NCBI GenBank assembly: GCA_022559845.1
Contig: CM040126.1
Location: 229,530,641-229,594,640 of the forward strand
Origin: Amorphophallus konjac
Taxonomy: Eukaryota > Streptophyta > Magnoliopsida > Alismatales > Araceae
DNA length: 64,000 bases
Direction of reading: 5' to 3'
Position 1 is the stretch's first letter, and the number at the start of each line of letters is the position of its first letter. The translations under genes and the position numbers were made by a program. The notes below the pieces were generated by a model that was not told where the DNA came from, searched no databases, and worked only from the letters and a program-made list of their open reading frames with translations. This document shows, piece by piece, positions 23,030 through 35,547 of this stretch.

Positions 23030-25917
23030 ATTGATAGCACTAGTATTATCATAGTAAATTGGTGTGCATCCCAGGTCTACTTGGTAGTCCTGAAGCTGGT
23101 GTTTAATCCATATTACTTGTGTTCCACAACTCCCTGCAGCCACATATTCAGCTTCTGCAATAGAGAGGGCCACAGAATGTTGTTTCTTGGAGCCCCAAGA
23201 CACTAAACACCCACCCAAAAATTCACAATGGCCACTAGTGCTTTTTCTGTCTAGTTTACAGCCTGCATAATCAGCATCTGTGTATGCTACTAAGTTAAGT
23301 GTGTGAGATGCAGGAAACCATAACCCAAGAGAATGAGTAGCTGACAAATATCTGAAGATTCTTTTAACTGCAGCTAAGTGTAATTCAGTAGGTCTAGACT
23401 GATACCTTGCACACATTCCTACACTGAATTGTATATCTGGTCTAGAGGCTGTCAAGTAAAGAAGTGATCCAATCATACCTCGATAAAGTTTGGCATTTAC
23501 TTCTTTACCTATCTCATCTGCATCCAATGAAGTATTGGTGCCCATGGGTGTAGTAATGTGCTTTATGTTTTCCATGCCAAACCTTTTGAGCAGTTCCATT
23601 ATGTATTTGGTTTGGTTGATGAAGCACCCATCTTCTAGCTACTGTACCTGCAATCCAAGAAAATATTTTAGTTCACCAACCAATCTCATTTCAAATTCAG
23701 CAGACATCATGGTAGAAAATCCATCACATAGTTCATGCTTAGTTGATCCAAATACAATGTCATCTACATATACTTGAACTATGATGAGATCTCTGTTTAT
23801 GCCTTTGGTGAATAAAGTTTGATCAACTTTACCTCTTTTGTAGCCCTTGCTGATCAGAAATTCAGACAGCCTTTCATACCATGCTCTTGGAGCCTGCTTT
23901 AGATCATACAAGGCTTTGTTTAACCTGAACACTTGGTTAGGTTGAGGAGAATATTGAAATCCAGGAGGTTGTTCAACAAAAACTTCTTCTTTAATGACTC
24001 CATTTAAAAAGGCACTTTTAACATCCATTTGTTGGAGTTTTATATTCTTTGAGCATGCAAAGGCAAGCAACAATCTTATAGCTTCCATCCTAGCAACAGG
24101 TGCATAGGATTCATCAAAGTCTACACCAAATTCCTGACAGAAGCCTTTGGCTACTAATCTGGCCTTATTCCTCGAGATGATTCCATCTTCATTCATCTTA
24201 TTTTTGAACACCCACTTGGTTCCTATGATATTTATACCATCTGGTCTTGGGACAAGCTCCCAGACATTATTCCTTTCAAACTGACCTAATTCCTCACTCA
24301 TAGCATTGACCCAAGCTTGATCAGCTAAGGCCTCTTCTACTGTTTTGGGTTCAATTTGTGAGACTAATGCAATTAAGTCATCATTATTCACATTTCTAAA
24401 ATGAGACCTAGTCCGAAGAGGATCTTCAGGATTGCCTATAACTTTATCTAAAGGATGGTCTTTAAGAAAACTGATATTTGTTGAAGACTCACCTGTTTCT
24501 CTTGGCCCTTCCTGATTGGAGGAATTTGTTTCTCCACTTGGCTGAGTCTTCTCTTCTTCCTGTTGGTCTTCTAGAAAATCTCCACCATGATTGGAATCCC
24601 TGTCAAGATTTTCAACATTAGAGACATCTTTCTTTTCACTAAAAAGGATGTGTGGAGACTCTTCCACTTTCTGATCTGATATGTTAAATATCCTATATGC
24701 CCTTGACACTTCAGAGTAACCCAAGAATATTCCAGGTGAACTCTTGGCTTCAAACTTGTCTAAATCTTTCTTATCATTGTTATGAATAAAACATTTTGCT
24801 CCAAAAATTCTGAAATGAAACAAGTTTGATTTCTTACCTTTTAGAAGCTCATAGGGTGTTTTCTTGTGAATGGGTCTTACCATGGCCCTGTTGATTATGT
24901 AGGTTGTTGTATTGGCCGCTTCTGCCCAAAACCTTCTAGGTAATTTGCTTTCAATCAACATGGTTCGGGCCATCTCCACCACAATTCTATTTCTTCTCTC
25001 CACAATCCCATTCTGTTCAGGTGTCCTGGGAGAAGAAAACCTGTGAGTTAGTCCCTCTTTTTCACAAAAATCAGTAAACATGGAGTTTTCAAACTCACCT
25101 CCATGGTCAGATTGAATAGAACAGACCTTGTATTTCCCTTCTTGTTTGACCTTATTGAAAAACAGATTAAACTTTTAAAATGCATCACTCTTATTTGCTA
25201 AGAAAAATATCCATGAATATCTAGAGAAGTCATCTATGATGACATAGCCAAACCTTTTTCCATTAAGACTCTGAGTTCTAGTGGGACCGAAAAGGTCCAT
25301 ATGAAGAAGTTCCATTGGTCTAGAAGATAATGGCTCAAATCTTAATTTAAAGGTATTTCTGGTCTGTTTGCCTAGAGCACAGGCATCACATGCTTTTGAT
25401 ATTGAGTTGAATTTAATTCTAGGCATGCCTCTAACTAAATCATGCTTGACCAATTTATTTAAAGTTGAAAAGCTAGCATGACCTAGACGTCTATGCCATT
25501 CAAAGGCATCATTTTCTGAATTGGCAGATAAGCAAATAGTAGATTCAGATTTCTCATCTAAGTCTACAATGTAGGCATTATTAATCCTGTTGGCTACAAA
25601 TTTAACCATGTCAGAATTTGTTTCAAGGATTTTGCATGAACTATCATCAAATACCTGTGACCCCTGTCACATAATTGACTAATGCTAATCAGGTTGTGTT
25701 GAAGCCCTTCCACAAGTAAGACTTTTTCAATGGAGTTTGTGGAAGACTTACCTACTGTTCCAACTCTAATTATTTTACCTTTGTTCTTTTCTCCAAACTT
25801 GACCAGACCCCCTGGCTTCATCTCTATCTTGCTAAACTTGGATCGGTCTCCTATCATATGCCTGGAGCAGCCACTGTCGAGGTACCACTTGTTGTCTTCA
25901 GCTGCCAGGCTGACCTA
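23030..25917 (-). pseudogene. R2 pol: protease, integrase, reverse transcriptase, partial RNase H
   Basis: This is copia-order Pol. The protease has WYLDSGCSRHM at about 25890. The frame shifts near 25670. The integrase has HRRLGH...CDACALGK for zinc binding and catalytic residues in MDLFGP, QSDHGGEFEN and PEQNGIVERRNR. Reverse transcriptase has GTKWVFKNK, QMDVKSAFLNG and YVDDIVFGS. RNase H has YTDADYAGCKLDRKSTSGH and is cut after DNTSAIN at 23030 by the inverted LTR fragment. In-frame stops are TAG 25915, TAA 25175 and TAG 23639; R4 has an unbroken sequence at the 25915 and 23639 positions. Pol lies in the +1 frame relative to gag. It would process Gag-Pol, copy RNA and integrate cDNA, but here it is dead. 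Confidence 0.93.
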
Positions 25918-25927
25918 CACAGATACA

Positions 25928-28108
25928 TCAAGCAGAGTGATTTGGAACCCAAGATGAGTTGGGTCCAATGACATTGTTCAAATCTCTGATCAAGTGTTTA
26001 GGTATCCAGATTTGTTTCAGCATGGTTTTCTCTGGCACCTTCCTTTCTAGTTTATTAAAGTTGAATCCAGCTGAACTGGAGAAGTGAGTTCTATTCCATT
26101 CATTAGTCTTCCTATTCCTAGGAAATTTCCTGTAGGCTTGTTGATTAGCATATCTTTGACCATGAAAGTTATTTCTCCAGTAGGTCCTGTTTGGACCCAT
26201 CTGATTGTTGTAATTCCAGCTCTTATTCTGATTTACTTTCTTGGTCCATCTACCATTTGTGTTCTGGTGAGTGGGATTAGTGTTATTCTTCATAAAATTC
26301 ATTCCCATCTTAAATGGTTGTCCAGTACTGGTTTTTTTGTTTTCTTTAGGACTTTGAATTTCCTTAGAGCTGTTTGAGCTGGATGGTGTGTCTAGCTTTT
26401 CTTTTCCCTTCACTGGGCAGAAGGTGATGGTCTTGAATTGCAAGGGTCTCTTGTTGGTTGGGTCATAGCCTAGACCTTCCTTATTGAAATTGACCCTAGT
26501 CCCTAGTATAGCATCTAAGCTAGTCTTTCCTTGGACAAACTTTTCTAAGACTTTCTGTTTGTCTTCCAGCTCCTTTTGAAGGGACTCAGAATTTTTTAGG
26601 AGTTCAACATTTACTTTCTTCACAGCTTCATATTTCTCTGAATTCACTCTAATTTCATTCATGCTTTCTTCAATTTTAGTTTTGAATTCATTGAGCTGTT
26701 TTTGACTTTCTTGAGTTTCTTCCTTGAGCTTATCATTTTCTTTTCTTAGTGAGGTCATTTCTTCTAGTTGTTCTTTTGGCTTCTCATTTTCCTCACAGAC
26801 CAGAGTTTGTTCTTCAATATTTGTGTTAAATTTTCTTTTCAGAACTCTGTGCTCTTTGCTAAGAGAATTAAATTTATCTAGCAAGTCACCATAAGCATCC
26901 TCCCAGTCATCAATTGAGAAATTTTCAAAAACGTTTATTACCTCCTCTTCACTGTTTGCCATGAGGCAAATTCCATCTTCATATTCTTCTGAGGAAGCGT
27001 CTTCGGGGTCTTCTTCTTCCTCGCTCCATGTGCAGACCATCGCCCGTGGCTTCTTCTTCTTCTTCACCTTTATGTTTTTCTTCTGAAGATAGGGATCCTT
27101 CTTCTGGAGGTCTGGGCATTCGCCTTTCATATGTCCCTGTTTGTTACAATTAAAACAAGTCAGTCTCTTAGGATTTCTATCCCTGTAACTAGTAAATTCA
27201 GCACTCTTGTTGAAAGAGTGTGGCTTCTTCTTCCTAAAGGTCTTTCCCTTTTTCTTCAAAAATTTTCTGAACTGTCTAGTGAGCATTGCCTGCTCCTCCT
27301 GGTCGAGATTTGACAAACCTTCAAGCTCGGACTCAGACTCGGGGCTACTGCTGCTGCTCCCACTGTTGCTACCCTTATTGCGGGATGCTCTTAGAGCCAC
27401 ATTCTTACCCTTCCTCTCACTTCCTTCTCCACCTCCTTTGAAATTCATCTCATATGTCATAAGAGATCCTATGAGTTCATTCACAGTCAAGATAGTCAGA
27501 TCTTTTGACTCCTCAATCACAATGGCCTTAGTGTGCCATGCCGGGGATAAAGATCTAAGGATTTTCCTGACTATATCTGTCTCAGCAAGATCCTTCCCTA
27601 GCCCTTTAAGTGTGTTTGTGATCAAGGACAACCTGGTATACATTTCAGTTATATTCTCATCTGCATTCATCTTGAACATTTCATACTTAGAAGTGTAGAG
27701 GTTTACCTTCGAGGCTTTCACTTGAGCTGTACCTTCATAGATCAATTGCAGCTCATCTTACATTCGCTTGGCAGTTCTGTATGCAGATATACGGGCATAT
27801 TCCTCTGGATGAACAGCACACTGGATGATGTTCAGCGCCGTCCAGTTGAGTGAGGAGAGCTTGACATGGTCATCTGTCCAAGCGTCCTCATTTGGTGGCA
27901 GATCATATGGCCCCACCGTGATTACTCTCCACAGTTTATGACTCTGAGCCCTGATGAACACTTCCATCATGTTCTTCCAAAACAGATAGTTACTACCATC
28001 GAAATAAGGAGGGCGACTAATGGATTGACCTTCGGCCATGAAGGTTCTAGGACCACTAGCATTTCCTTGACCGTTCGTCCACATGGCGTAAACCTGCTCC
28101 GATACCAA
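25928..28108 (-). pseudogene. R2 gag (Sirevirus type), one stop codon
   Basis: Gag of about 725 residues starts at 28108. It has the N-terminal copia capsid region (YFDGSNYLFWKNMMEVFIRA, LWRVITVGPYDLPP), the UBN2 region (LIYEGTAQVKASKVN, SLSPAWHTKAIVIEES), a CCHC knuckle CFNCNKQGHMKGEC, a basic stretch, an acidic segment, a long coiled coil (roughly 26960-26550 and adjoining), and the terminal motif GPNSSWVPN. It is read in one frame except for TAA at 27758-27760, where R4 has Trp (AKKMWDEL). A natural-looking TGA ends it and pol follows in +1. The protein would form the particle and bind RNA. Confidence 0.92.
28096..28107 (-). other. R2 primer-binding site
   Basis: The minus strand reads TGGTATCGGAGC, the initiator tRNA-Met complement with one mismatch (G instead of A at position 8), 2 nt from the LTR. 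Confidence 0.88.
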
Positions 28109-28577
28109 GTGTTAGCGCAGCAAGAGTGATATAGAAGGGGGGGATGAATAGATCACTCCCAATTTGTAGAAACTTAGGCGGAAAATAAATTCTACGGCTA
28201 ACGCACCTCCTTAACCCGTACACAGAGAAGTGTAAATGAGAAAAAAGAACTAATCACATGGAAGCAAAGAGACAAGCAGATGAAGAGCGCAGATAACAAT
28301 AGCAAACCACAGAGGAGGCACTCGGTTTTTAGGTGGTTCGATTGCAGACAGCAATCTACATCCACCCATCACTCCAACTAGAATGAGGATTCCACTAGAC
28401 AATGCTAGATCAATGCAGACTCAGTCTGCGAACAACATGCTGCCACACAGCTTGAACACCGAAGGGAAACAAATCCCTCAACCAAGCTCTGCTACCCACA
28501 GAACTTGAAACCTGTTCTAGCTCCCAGCTAGAACACAACCGGAGAATCTTCTCCCTTCCTCCACACACCGGAGGGAA

Positions 28578-28657
28578 ACTGTTAATGACAACCAGTCACT
28601 AACACCACCAGAGATGTGGTGTTATGGTGGTGTTAGTGACTGGTTGTCATTAACAGT
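28578..28657. repeat. Perfect 32-bp inverted repeat in R2 5' LTR
   Basis: Arms are 28578-28609 and 28626-28657 with a 16-bp loop. The left arm begins ACTGTTAATGACAACC. The sister LTR (about 17026-17072) has only one arm, so the second arm is a later local inverted copy. Confidence 0.92.
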
Positions 28658-29006
28658 ACCAGAGATCACCGATCTCTCTTCCTCTGCAACTCAGAGGGAA
28701 ACTGGAGTAATACTCCCTTCCTCCACACACCGGAGGGAAACCAATTCAAATCAGAAGGATGAACAAAATGAAACGAAAACAAAGTAGAAACAAAAACCAA
28801 TGAAGAAGAAATCGGTTCTGAAATCCAATACAAATGTAGCTTCAAATGAAGCAATTCATCAATCCACACACACTGCTCTCTCTCTCGAACAAACTCCTCT
28901 CAGATCTGGAACTCTCTGCTCTTTTTCTTTTCTGGATCGTACAAACTCTCACCAATGGCTTCTGCTTTTTCTTTTCACGATCAGACTTCTACTGAAGGAT
29001 GAAGCT

Positions 29007-29018
29007 CTATATTTATAG
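29007..29018 (-). promoter_or_regulatory. TATA box in R2 5' LTR
   Basis: The minus strand reads CTATAAATATAG, at the boundary between the motif array (U3) and the CT-rich leader. Confidence 0.6.
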
Positions 29019-29219
29019 CAGATATTGGCGTGTTGCTGCCAAGTTCCCGCCCATGCACTTTTTGCCGGATCATTTGAATTTCGACCACATGGCAGCATCC
29101 TAACTAGGTTGCCATCCACGTGTCATGCACCTGTTGTCTTGGATCACGTGCCAGGTGCCAACCTCGGTTCACGTGCCCAATCATCAGCCTGAATCGCCTG
29201 CAGACAGAGACAGATTGAA

Positions 29220-30930
29220 TGTATAGACATAGTTAGTTCAGGCTATAAACACGAATGTATATACTTTAGAAACATCAATTGATTAAGTGTGTACAACGTG
29301 AGAGAGTGTGCAGACTTAATGAATAAAGCGCATGTGAAGGCAGTGTATAGACATATGAACAATGCAAATGAATGGCAGTGTATAGACTTATGAAGAATGC
29401 ATATGAAGGTAGTGTGTAGACTTATGAAGAATGCATATGAAGGCAGTGTGTAGACTTATGAAGAACAAAGCAAACAAGCCTTACTAATGTGTACACTTTA
29501 CATATCCCAACCACTGTGTAGACTTCACGAAGCCTCACCAGTGTACAAGCTTGGAAAGAGTGTGCTGTGAGCATTGAAGACTCAAGTTATAACACCAGAA
29601 TGTATAGGGTTGTGGTCGGACAACCCAATGTGTAGACTTGATGGATAGGCTCATGAAAGGTAGTGTATATACATGTGATGAACAATGCAAACGAGCCTTA
29701 TCAATGTGTAAACTTAACAAAGCTTCAGCCACTGTATAGACTTCACGATGCCTAAACAGTGTACAGACTTGGAACCTGTGTGAGACTCTTAATAAGACTG
29801 TGAGCAGTGTGTAGACTTGATGCTCAACGGAGATGTATAGACTTCGACAAGCTTTAGCTAATGTATAGACTATGCTAGAGTGAGACGATGCATTAGACAC
29901 TCAGCTGTACAGACTTGGAAAGTTCTGTATGAGACGATCGGCTGTTGAACCGATGTACAGACTCTGGATGTGAAGACAGTCTGTATAGACTTGAATCGAT
30001 GTACAGACTAGATGAAGCTCAAGCACTGTACAGACTTGTGAAGACTTCAGCGTTGTACAGACTTGGTGAAGCTCAAGCAGTGTATGGACTTGTGAAGGCT
30101 TCAACGTTGTACAGACTTGGTGAAGCTCAAGTGAATGTATAGACTTGATGAACTACTGCGGATGTGTGGACTTGAGCGAATGAAGTCGATGTACAGACTT
30201 GCCTATGACGCAGCATGAGACGCTGGCTGAGACGGACACTGTATAGACTTTGAAGAGCAGTTCAATGTATACACTTAGTGATGTACAAACTTGGCCAGGA
30301 AAGCGTAGGGAAATGTTGAGTGTATGGACTTGGCCAAGCGTAGGAACAGATGAGGAGTGTATAGACTTGGCGTTGTATAGACTTGGCTTTGAACGCTTGG
30401 GCTGAAGGCAATGTGCAGACTAAGCGATGAATAGACTTTGCCCAAGGAACCGAATGTATAGACTTTGCCACAGTCTGATGTACATGCTTTGCAGAAGTGA
30501 ACGAGCCAATGTATAGACTTCAAAAGAAGCAGTCCGATGTACAGACTTCAAGAAGTCTTGACAACGGACGCTGTTCAGACTTTGCAAACAAGACTCTGGG
30601 CGATGTATAGACTTACACTATCGGATGTGTAGACTTCATGACAATGCAGCAGCCAGTGTATAGACATAAAGTTTGACAATCCAATGTATAGAGTTGAAGC
30701 TTGGAGGGATGTATAGGGTTGAGCTGAACTGACTTTGGCAATGTGCAGACTTAGTTGGTCGGGCAGTGTACAGACTTAGAATTTTAATACCAGTGTGTAG
30801 ACTTCAGTTAGAAGGTGCCCGATGTACAGACTTGAAGAAGTTATGCCAATGAACAGACTCAATAGACCAAGCTGGTGTATAGACTTTGGTACCCAGACAA
30901 ACAATGTACAGATGAGTCGACGCATCAGCG
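29220..30930 (-). repeat. TGTATAGACTTG motif array in R2 U3
   Basis: Dozens of irregularly spaced copies of TGTAYAGACTTG, separated by unrelated 10-40 bp spacers. The matching arrays are at 17610-18237, 33260-34080, 35780-36600, 4560-4985 and 13790-14160. Confidence 0.9.
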
Positions 30931-31109
30931 AGGGTGGGTCGACCCACTGCTGTCTATACTAACTAGGCAGAGTGTAGATAGAATCATGATAGCATCCTTA
31001 TCTGACAACCAAATGAACTGTACTCACTTACATGATGAAACAGCATTAATCTAGAGATAGAAGATTGATTTATAGTGTGAGACATCATCAAAACCATAGG
31101 GATGCAACA

Positions 31110-33240
31110 GAAGGGAGTCGGAAGGAGAAAGAGAGGGAAAGAGAGAGATGATAGAGAGGAAGAGAGAGTGTAAAAGAGAGGGATAAAAATAAAATAAAAA
31201 AATAAAAAAATGAGAGAGAGAGATCGAGAGGGGGGAAGTGGCGGTGAGAGGGAGAGAGGAAATACGTGAGGGAGAGAGGCAGAGAAAGGATGAGAGAGGA
31301 GGAGAGGGAAATAAAAGAATAAAAAAAACAAAAGGAAAGAGAGAGGGATCGAGAGGGAGAGAGAGAGACGATGGGAGGGGGGAGAGAATGAGAAGCAGAG
31401 AGAGGGAGAGAAAGAGAAAGAGAGAGAGGGGGAGAATAAAAAAATAAAAAAAAGAGGGGAGAAGAGAGGGTGGCGGCGAAGGCAGAGAGAGGCAGAGGGA
31501 GAGAGAAGAGAGAGACGAGAGTGGGAGAGAGAGAGGGGGGACGCGAGAGAGAGAAACAGTGAGAGGAGAAAGAGAGATGGGATCGCGGAGGGGAGAGAGA
31601 GGGGAAAGAGAGAGAGGGGGGTGAGAGTGAGACGGAGAGAGGAGACGGAGGAAGTGGAAAGAGGGAGAGCTGCCTCAGTGCCGTTGGCACAGGCTGAGGG
31701 GCTCGACGACGCGGCTACGGTGGAGGCCGATGAGGGGAGCTCACGGAGGTGGCCGACGGCGTGAGGCGATGCAGGTGGGGCGCGGCAGCCGGTGGCGACG
31801 CGGCGAGGACGTGGGCGACGTGGCCGGTGGTGTGGACGGTGGCCGGTGAGGGAGGTGGCATGCGAGGAGGCTTCACGGGTTGACGTCGAGGGAGGCGCTC
31901 GGACGGTGGGCTTCACGGCGGAGACGTGGGCGCGGTGGAGTGCAGTCGGTGGAGTTGGGGTTGGATGGGCGCGCTGTGGGGGTAGAGAACGACGGTGGCT
32001 CCAGTGACTGGCGGGAGGGACTCGACGACGCGGCTGCGGTGAAGGCTGGCGAGGGGAGCTCACGGTGGCGTGCTCACGGACGTGGAGCTGGGCGTGGCAG
32101 CGCAGCTGGAGATGGCTAGAGTCAACACGGAGGGTTGCCGTGGGTGGCCGGGGACAACACTTCGGCCTGCCGGAAGAGATGCAGCGGGCGCCGGGTCTTG
32201 TGGTGGTGCAGTCACGGCGTTGGGTTGCTTGCAGACGGCGTGCATGCACAGGCGGTGGTGGCCGGATGGCAGCCAGTTGAGGTGGGTGAGGACGATGGTG
32301 GCCGCGTGTGGCCGTGGGGGGTCTCGCGGTGAACAGCGTCGGAGTGGACGTGGAGGAGATGCTCAGACGTGAAGCTGCAGTTGGCGGTGCTCGGACGTGG
32401 AGCTACCGTGGGCGGCTAACAGTAGGACGATGGGTGAAGGTGGAGGTGTAATGAGAAGGAGGGGTGGGGAGAGGAGAACGCGAGGATGAGGGGAGTGGTA
32501 TGAGAGGGTCTCACCATTGGGAGGAGATGCAGATCCACGGTGGATGTGGTCAAGGGAGGGGTTCACCGCGTGGGCCAGTGAAAGAAGAAGAGAGATCGAG
32601 TGGAGGGGGTAAGTGTGCCACTGGGTTCACGGGGGGAGAAAGGGAGTGGGGGAGAGATGCATGGGATTCGGAGACAAAATGTCCATGTGAGTGTGTGTTG
32701 TGTAGTGCAGTGGGTGAAGTGAGTGGGTGATTAGCATGCAAAGTGAGATGGCATGGGAGTGGGGTTCACGTGGCTTGGTGGGAGACAAAGAGATGAGAAG
32801 AGAGGTGTCAAGATGCTCTCTGTTGGTGGAATAATAAGAAAAAGACAAACGAAAGGATAGAGACATGAGAGAGGGAGATGCTTTATGTTGGGTGGCTGGA
32901 AAAGAAAGAAAGAGAGAGGTAACGGTGAGGGGTGATTAAGAATGATAGAGATAGATTAATGATAATTAGATTAAGGATAAGTAATATTAATATATGTATC
33001 AATATATATCTTTTTATTGATTTTCCCTTTTTATATATATACATACATACAAAAAATTATTTATTTTTATGTATTAGGAATAACCTCTTGAATTTTTGTG
33101 TATTTTTTAATAACCTTTTTTGATTTTTTTTGTATTTTCTTATAACCTTTTTTTGATTTTATTTATTATTATTTATTTGAATTGTTTATAAGCTTTTCTC
33201 ATTTTTTTGTATTTTTTTAACCTTTTCTGATTATTCACTT
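31110..33240. other. Purine-rich, then GC-rich, then AT-rich spacer without gene
   Basis: 31120-31670 is a GA-rich tract that continues the tract interrupted at 16556. 31680-32560 is GC-rich, with partial internal duplications (GACTCGACGACGCGGCT at about 31703 and 32010, each followed by GGGGAGCTCACGG). 32900-33240 is AT-rich with poly-T runs. Frames such as 30984-32249 on the minus strand are made of Ser/Pro/Arg or Leu/Ser/Phe low-complexity sequence, and that frame crosses the R2 LTR border. I see no gene; it is probably LTR or leader DNA of T0b. Confidence 0.6.
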
Positions 33241-34146
33241 TAGGACATGTTTACTTTGGATGTACACACTTGCTATGCTTAGACATAGAATGTACAGACT
33301 TATGGATGTGTAGACTTAGGATGTGTAGACTTGGTGATGTGTAGACTTGGTGGGAATGTATAGACTTGGGGGGAATGTGTAGACATGGAGTGTACAGACT
33401 TGGGAGGAATGTATAGACTTGGAAGGAATGTGTAGACTTGGAATGAATGTATAGACTTTGGAGATGAATGTATAGACTTGGAGGGATGTATTGACTTTGG
33501 AGATGAATGTATAGACTTTGGAGATGAATGTATAAACTTGGAGGAATGTATAGACTTTGGAGATGAATGTATAGACTTGGAGTGAATGTATAGACTTTGG
33601 AGATGAATGTATAGACATGGAAGGAATGTATAGACTTGGAAGGAATGTGTAGACTTGGAATGAATGTATAGACTTTGGAGATGAATGTATAGACTTGGAG
33701 GGATGTATTGACTTTGGAGATGAATGTATAGACTTTGGAGATGAATGTATAAACTTGGAGGAATGTATAGACTTTGGAGATGAATGTATAGACATGGAGT
33801 GAATGGATTTAGGGATTGTATAGACTTTGGAGAATGTATAGACTTGGTGGGAATGTATAGACTTGGAGGAATGTATAGACTTTGGAGATGAATGTATAGA
33901 CCTTGGAGATGAATGTATAGACTTGGAGGAATGTATAGACTTTGGAGATGCATGGATTTAGGGATTGTATACACTTTGGAGAATGTACAGACTTGCTATG
34001 TATAGACTTGTTGCAACGTACAGACTTGAATGTATAGACTTGTTGTAACGTAGAGACTTGCTATGTATGGACTTGTTAAGTCATCAAAGCAAAGATGATT
34101 AATCACCCACATGAATCAAATGCGCAAGTCACTTTAGGGCATTACA
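33241..34146 (-). mobile_element. LTR fragment carrying a dense TGTATAGACTTG array
   Basis: From about 33260 to 34080 nearly every 15-25 bp there is GAATGTATAGACTT, mostly as GAATGTATAGACTTGGAG or ATGAATGTATAGACTTTGG. The right end is GGGCATTACA at 34146, in minus sense TGTAATGCCC, a typical LTR start, so this looks like the U3 side of an LTR. The left end is not defined. Open frames such as 33300-33974 are only translations of the array. Confidence 0.6.
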
Positions 34147-34527
34147 GTGTAATGTGAGATTTACCCAGGAAAAACGTGAAAACGACATGTCTACACTTTG
34201 TTCACTCCCTTGAGCCATCATGCATTGATCATCATCTCTGCCGTAGGCAATCTTTAATCTATCCAGGATCTCCTTTCCAGAGACACACCTATGAACAAAG
34301 GGGAATTTATCAATATTGACCGCTCCTCTCAAAATGTTAAGAACTGTGATATTATCACGGTTCTTTAATCTGTCCTCACTTGACCACTTGGTCTGATTGT
34401 GAGGTAACTCATATGGGCCTCTTGATACTAGAGTCCACAGACTGGGATCAATGGAGTCCAAGTGTACCCGGAGGCCGCCTAACAAGTTACTGAAGTTAAA
34501 CCCATCGTAGACGGTAGGATGATCCAT
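34129..34527 (-). pseudogene. R3 gag N-terminal fragment (R1-like)
   Basis: The start is ATG at 34527. It reads MDHPTVYDGFNFSN, LWTLVSRGPYELPHNQ, VSGKEILDRLKIAYG and DDDQCMMAQGSEQS. This parallels the first part of the R1 gag (KLISQGPYELPKK, AKDIMDQLK, STCMMVSRSDHS). The similarity stops around 34190 and the frame then runs into the LTR-like end at 34146, so the rest of R3 has been lost or replaced. It is preceded in sense by a PBS and LTR at 34663-36872. It is a broken remnant. Confidence 0.8.
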
Positions 34528-34662
34528 TGATGCAGATCGATAATGAAATTCAAAAGGAATGCACAGGGTAGTGAAGCACAGAACATGGGATAGTAGAAGC
34601 AATAATACACCGAAAATAGCAGGATCCTCAACAGATCGTTGGATCTGAATGCACAGAGACCC

Positions 34663-34674
34663 GCTCTGATACCA
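34663..34674 (-). other. R3 primer-binding site
   Basis: The minus strand reads TGGTATCAGAGC, complementary to initiator tRNA-Met, 2 nt from the LTR edge at 34677. Confidence 0.9.
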
Positions 34675-35537
34675 ATTGTTGGGATCGGTGCGATGGATTC
34701 AGAGGGGGGTGAATGAATCTCCCCTTTGAAAAATACTCCCATTTAGAAACTTAGAACACTCAGAGATATGAAAATAAAAACAGATTCAGATCTACCGAAA
34801 TCCAGTGATGTGTTTAATCAAACACAGAACGTGCAATCAAATCTCTACTAAACTGAAGAAACAGGTCGGCCTAAGCATTCATCTAGCGGAAGCATAAATG
34901 AACATTCAAACCACAGTGCAAGAAGAGTTTTTAGGTGGTTCGGTCCTGCATACCTACATCCACCCCACACTCAATCCTGAGTGTGGATTCCGCTGATACA
35001 CAGCTTAAACCGCTGGGCCTCACAGCTTGCCTACAACCGCTGACAAGTAGCTTGAATAGCTGGGCATTACAGCTTCGCCGACCAGAGGATACCACACCTC
35101 TGCAACCACTGGGGATTACAGCTTAACCCGTCCAGAGGAATCCTCCTCTGCAAATCGCTGAGCTTCACAGCTTGCTGTCCAAGGTATTCACCTCGCCCGC
35201 TGACAAACAGCTTGAAGAAAGGTTAAAAATGAAAGCAGAAAACAAGAACTAACAGCGATTGAAAGCTGTAATCAATGAAATGCAAATGTGGCTCCCATGG
35301 AGCTGACTGGATTGGATTTGATCCAGATTCCAGTGAAGACAGATCTTCTGATGGAGCTTCTCTTCTTCTTCTTCTTCACGAACTCTCTCTCTCTATTCTT
35401 CTGCAACTTCTTTCTTACTCTATCTCTCTTTTTCTTTTTCTTTCTCTTCTTCTGGATCGTACAGGCTCTCCCTCTGCTTCTGCTCTTTCAGATAAGTTCT
35501 CCTACTTCGATCCCTCTGCTCTTCAGGAAGAAGCTTC

Positions 35538-35547
35538 TTATTTATAG
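35538..35547 (-). promoter_or_regulatory. TATA box in R3 LTR
   Basis: The minus strand reads CTATAAATAA, followed by a CT/GA-rich leader. Confidence 0.55.

Larger units (their letters stand above)
16557..31109 (-). mobile_element. R2: Sirevirus-type Ty1/copia element, left side rearranged
   Basis: It is bounded by TGTTAGCGCAGCAAG at 16557 and GGGATGCAACA ending at 31109. The 5-bp target duplication GAAGG is exact at 16552-16556 and 31110-31114. In sense order: 5' LTR (28110-31109), PBS, gag, pol up to the middle of RNase H (23030), then foreign DNA (G6 and an inverted LTR fragment), then the remaining part of the 3' LTR (16557-18237). The end of RNase H, the polypurine tracts and the first part of the 3' LTR are lost. 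The exact outer duplication shows that R2 was once complete and was rearranged later. Confidence 0.93.
28110..31109 (-). repeat. R2 5' LTR
   Basis: 3000 bp. In element sense it begins TGTTGCATCCC and ends CTTGCTGCGCTAACA. U3 is dominated by a degenerate array of CAAGTCTRTACA motifs between about 30930 and 29220. It also carries a 51-bp fold-back insertion at about 28614-28664 that the sister LTR lacks. Confidence 0.92.

Noticed and set aside
30984..32249. 421-residue minus-strand open frame
   Set aside because: It crosses the R2 LTR border and the GAAGG target site and is low-complexity (Ser, Pro, Arg, Leu, Phe) from GC- and GA-rich DNA. No domain is recognisable.
33300..33974. 224-residue frame rich in SLYIPP and KSIHSS
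   Set aside because: It is a direct translation of the TGTATAGACTTG array; other frames across the array are open too.
33260..34080. CRISPR-like repeat and spacer pattern
   Set aside because: Repeats are short and degenerate, spacers are themselves similar, and the context is a plant LTR.
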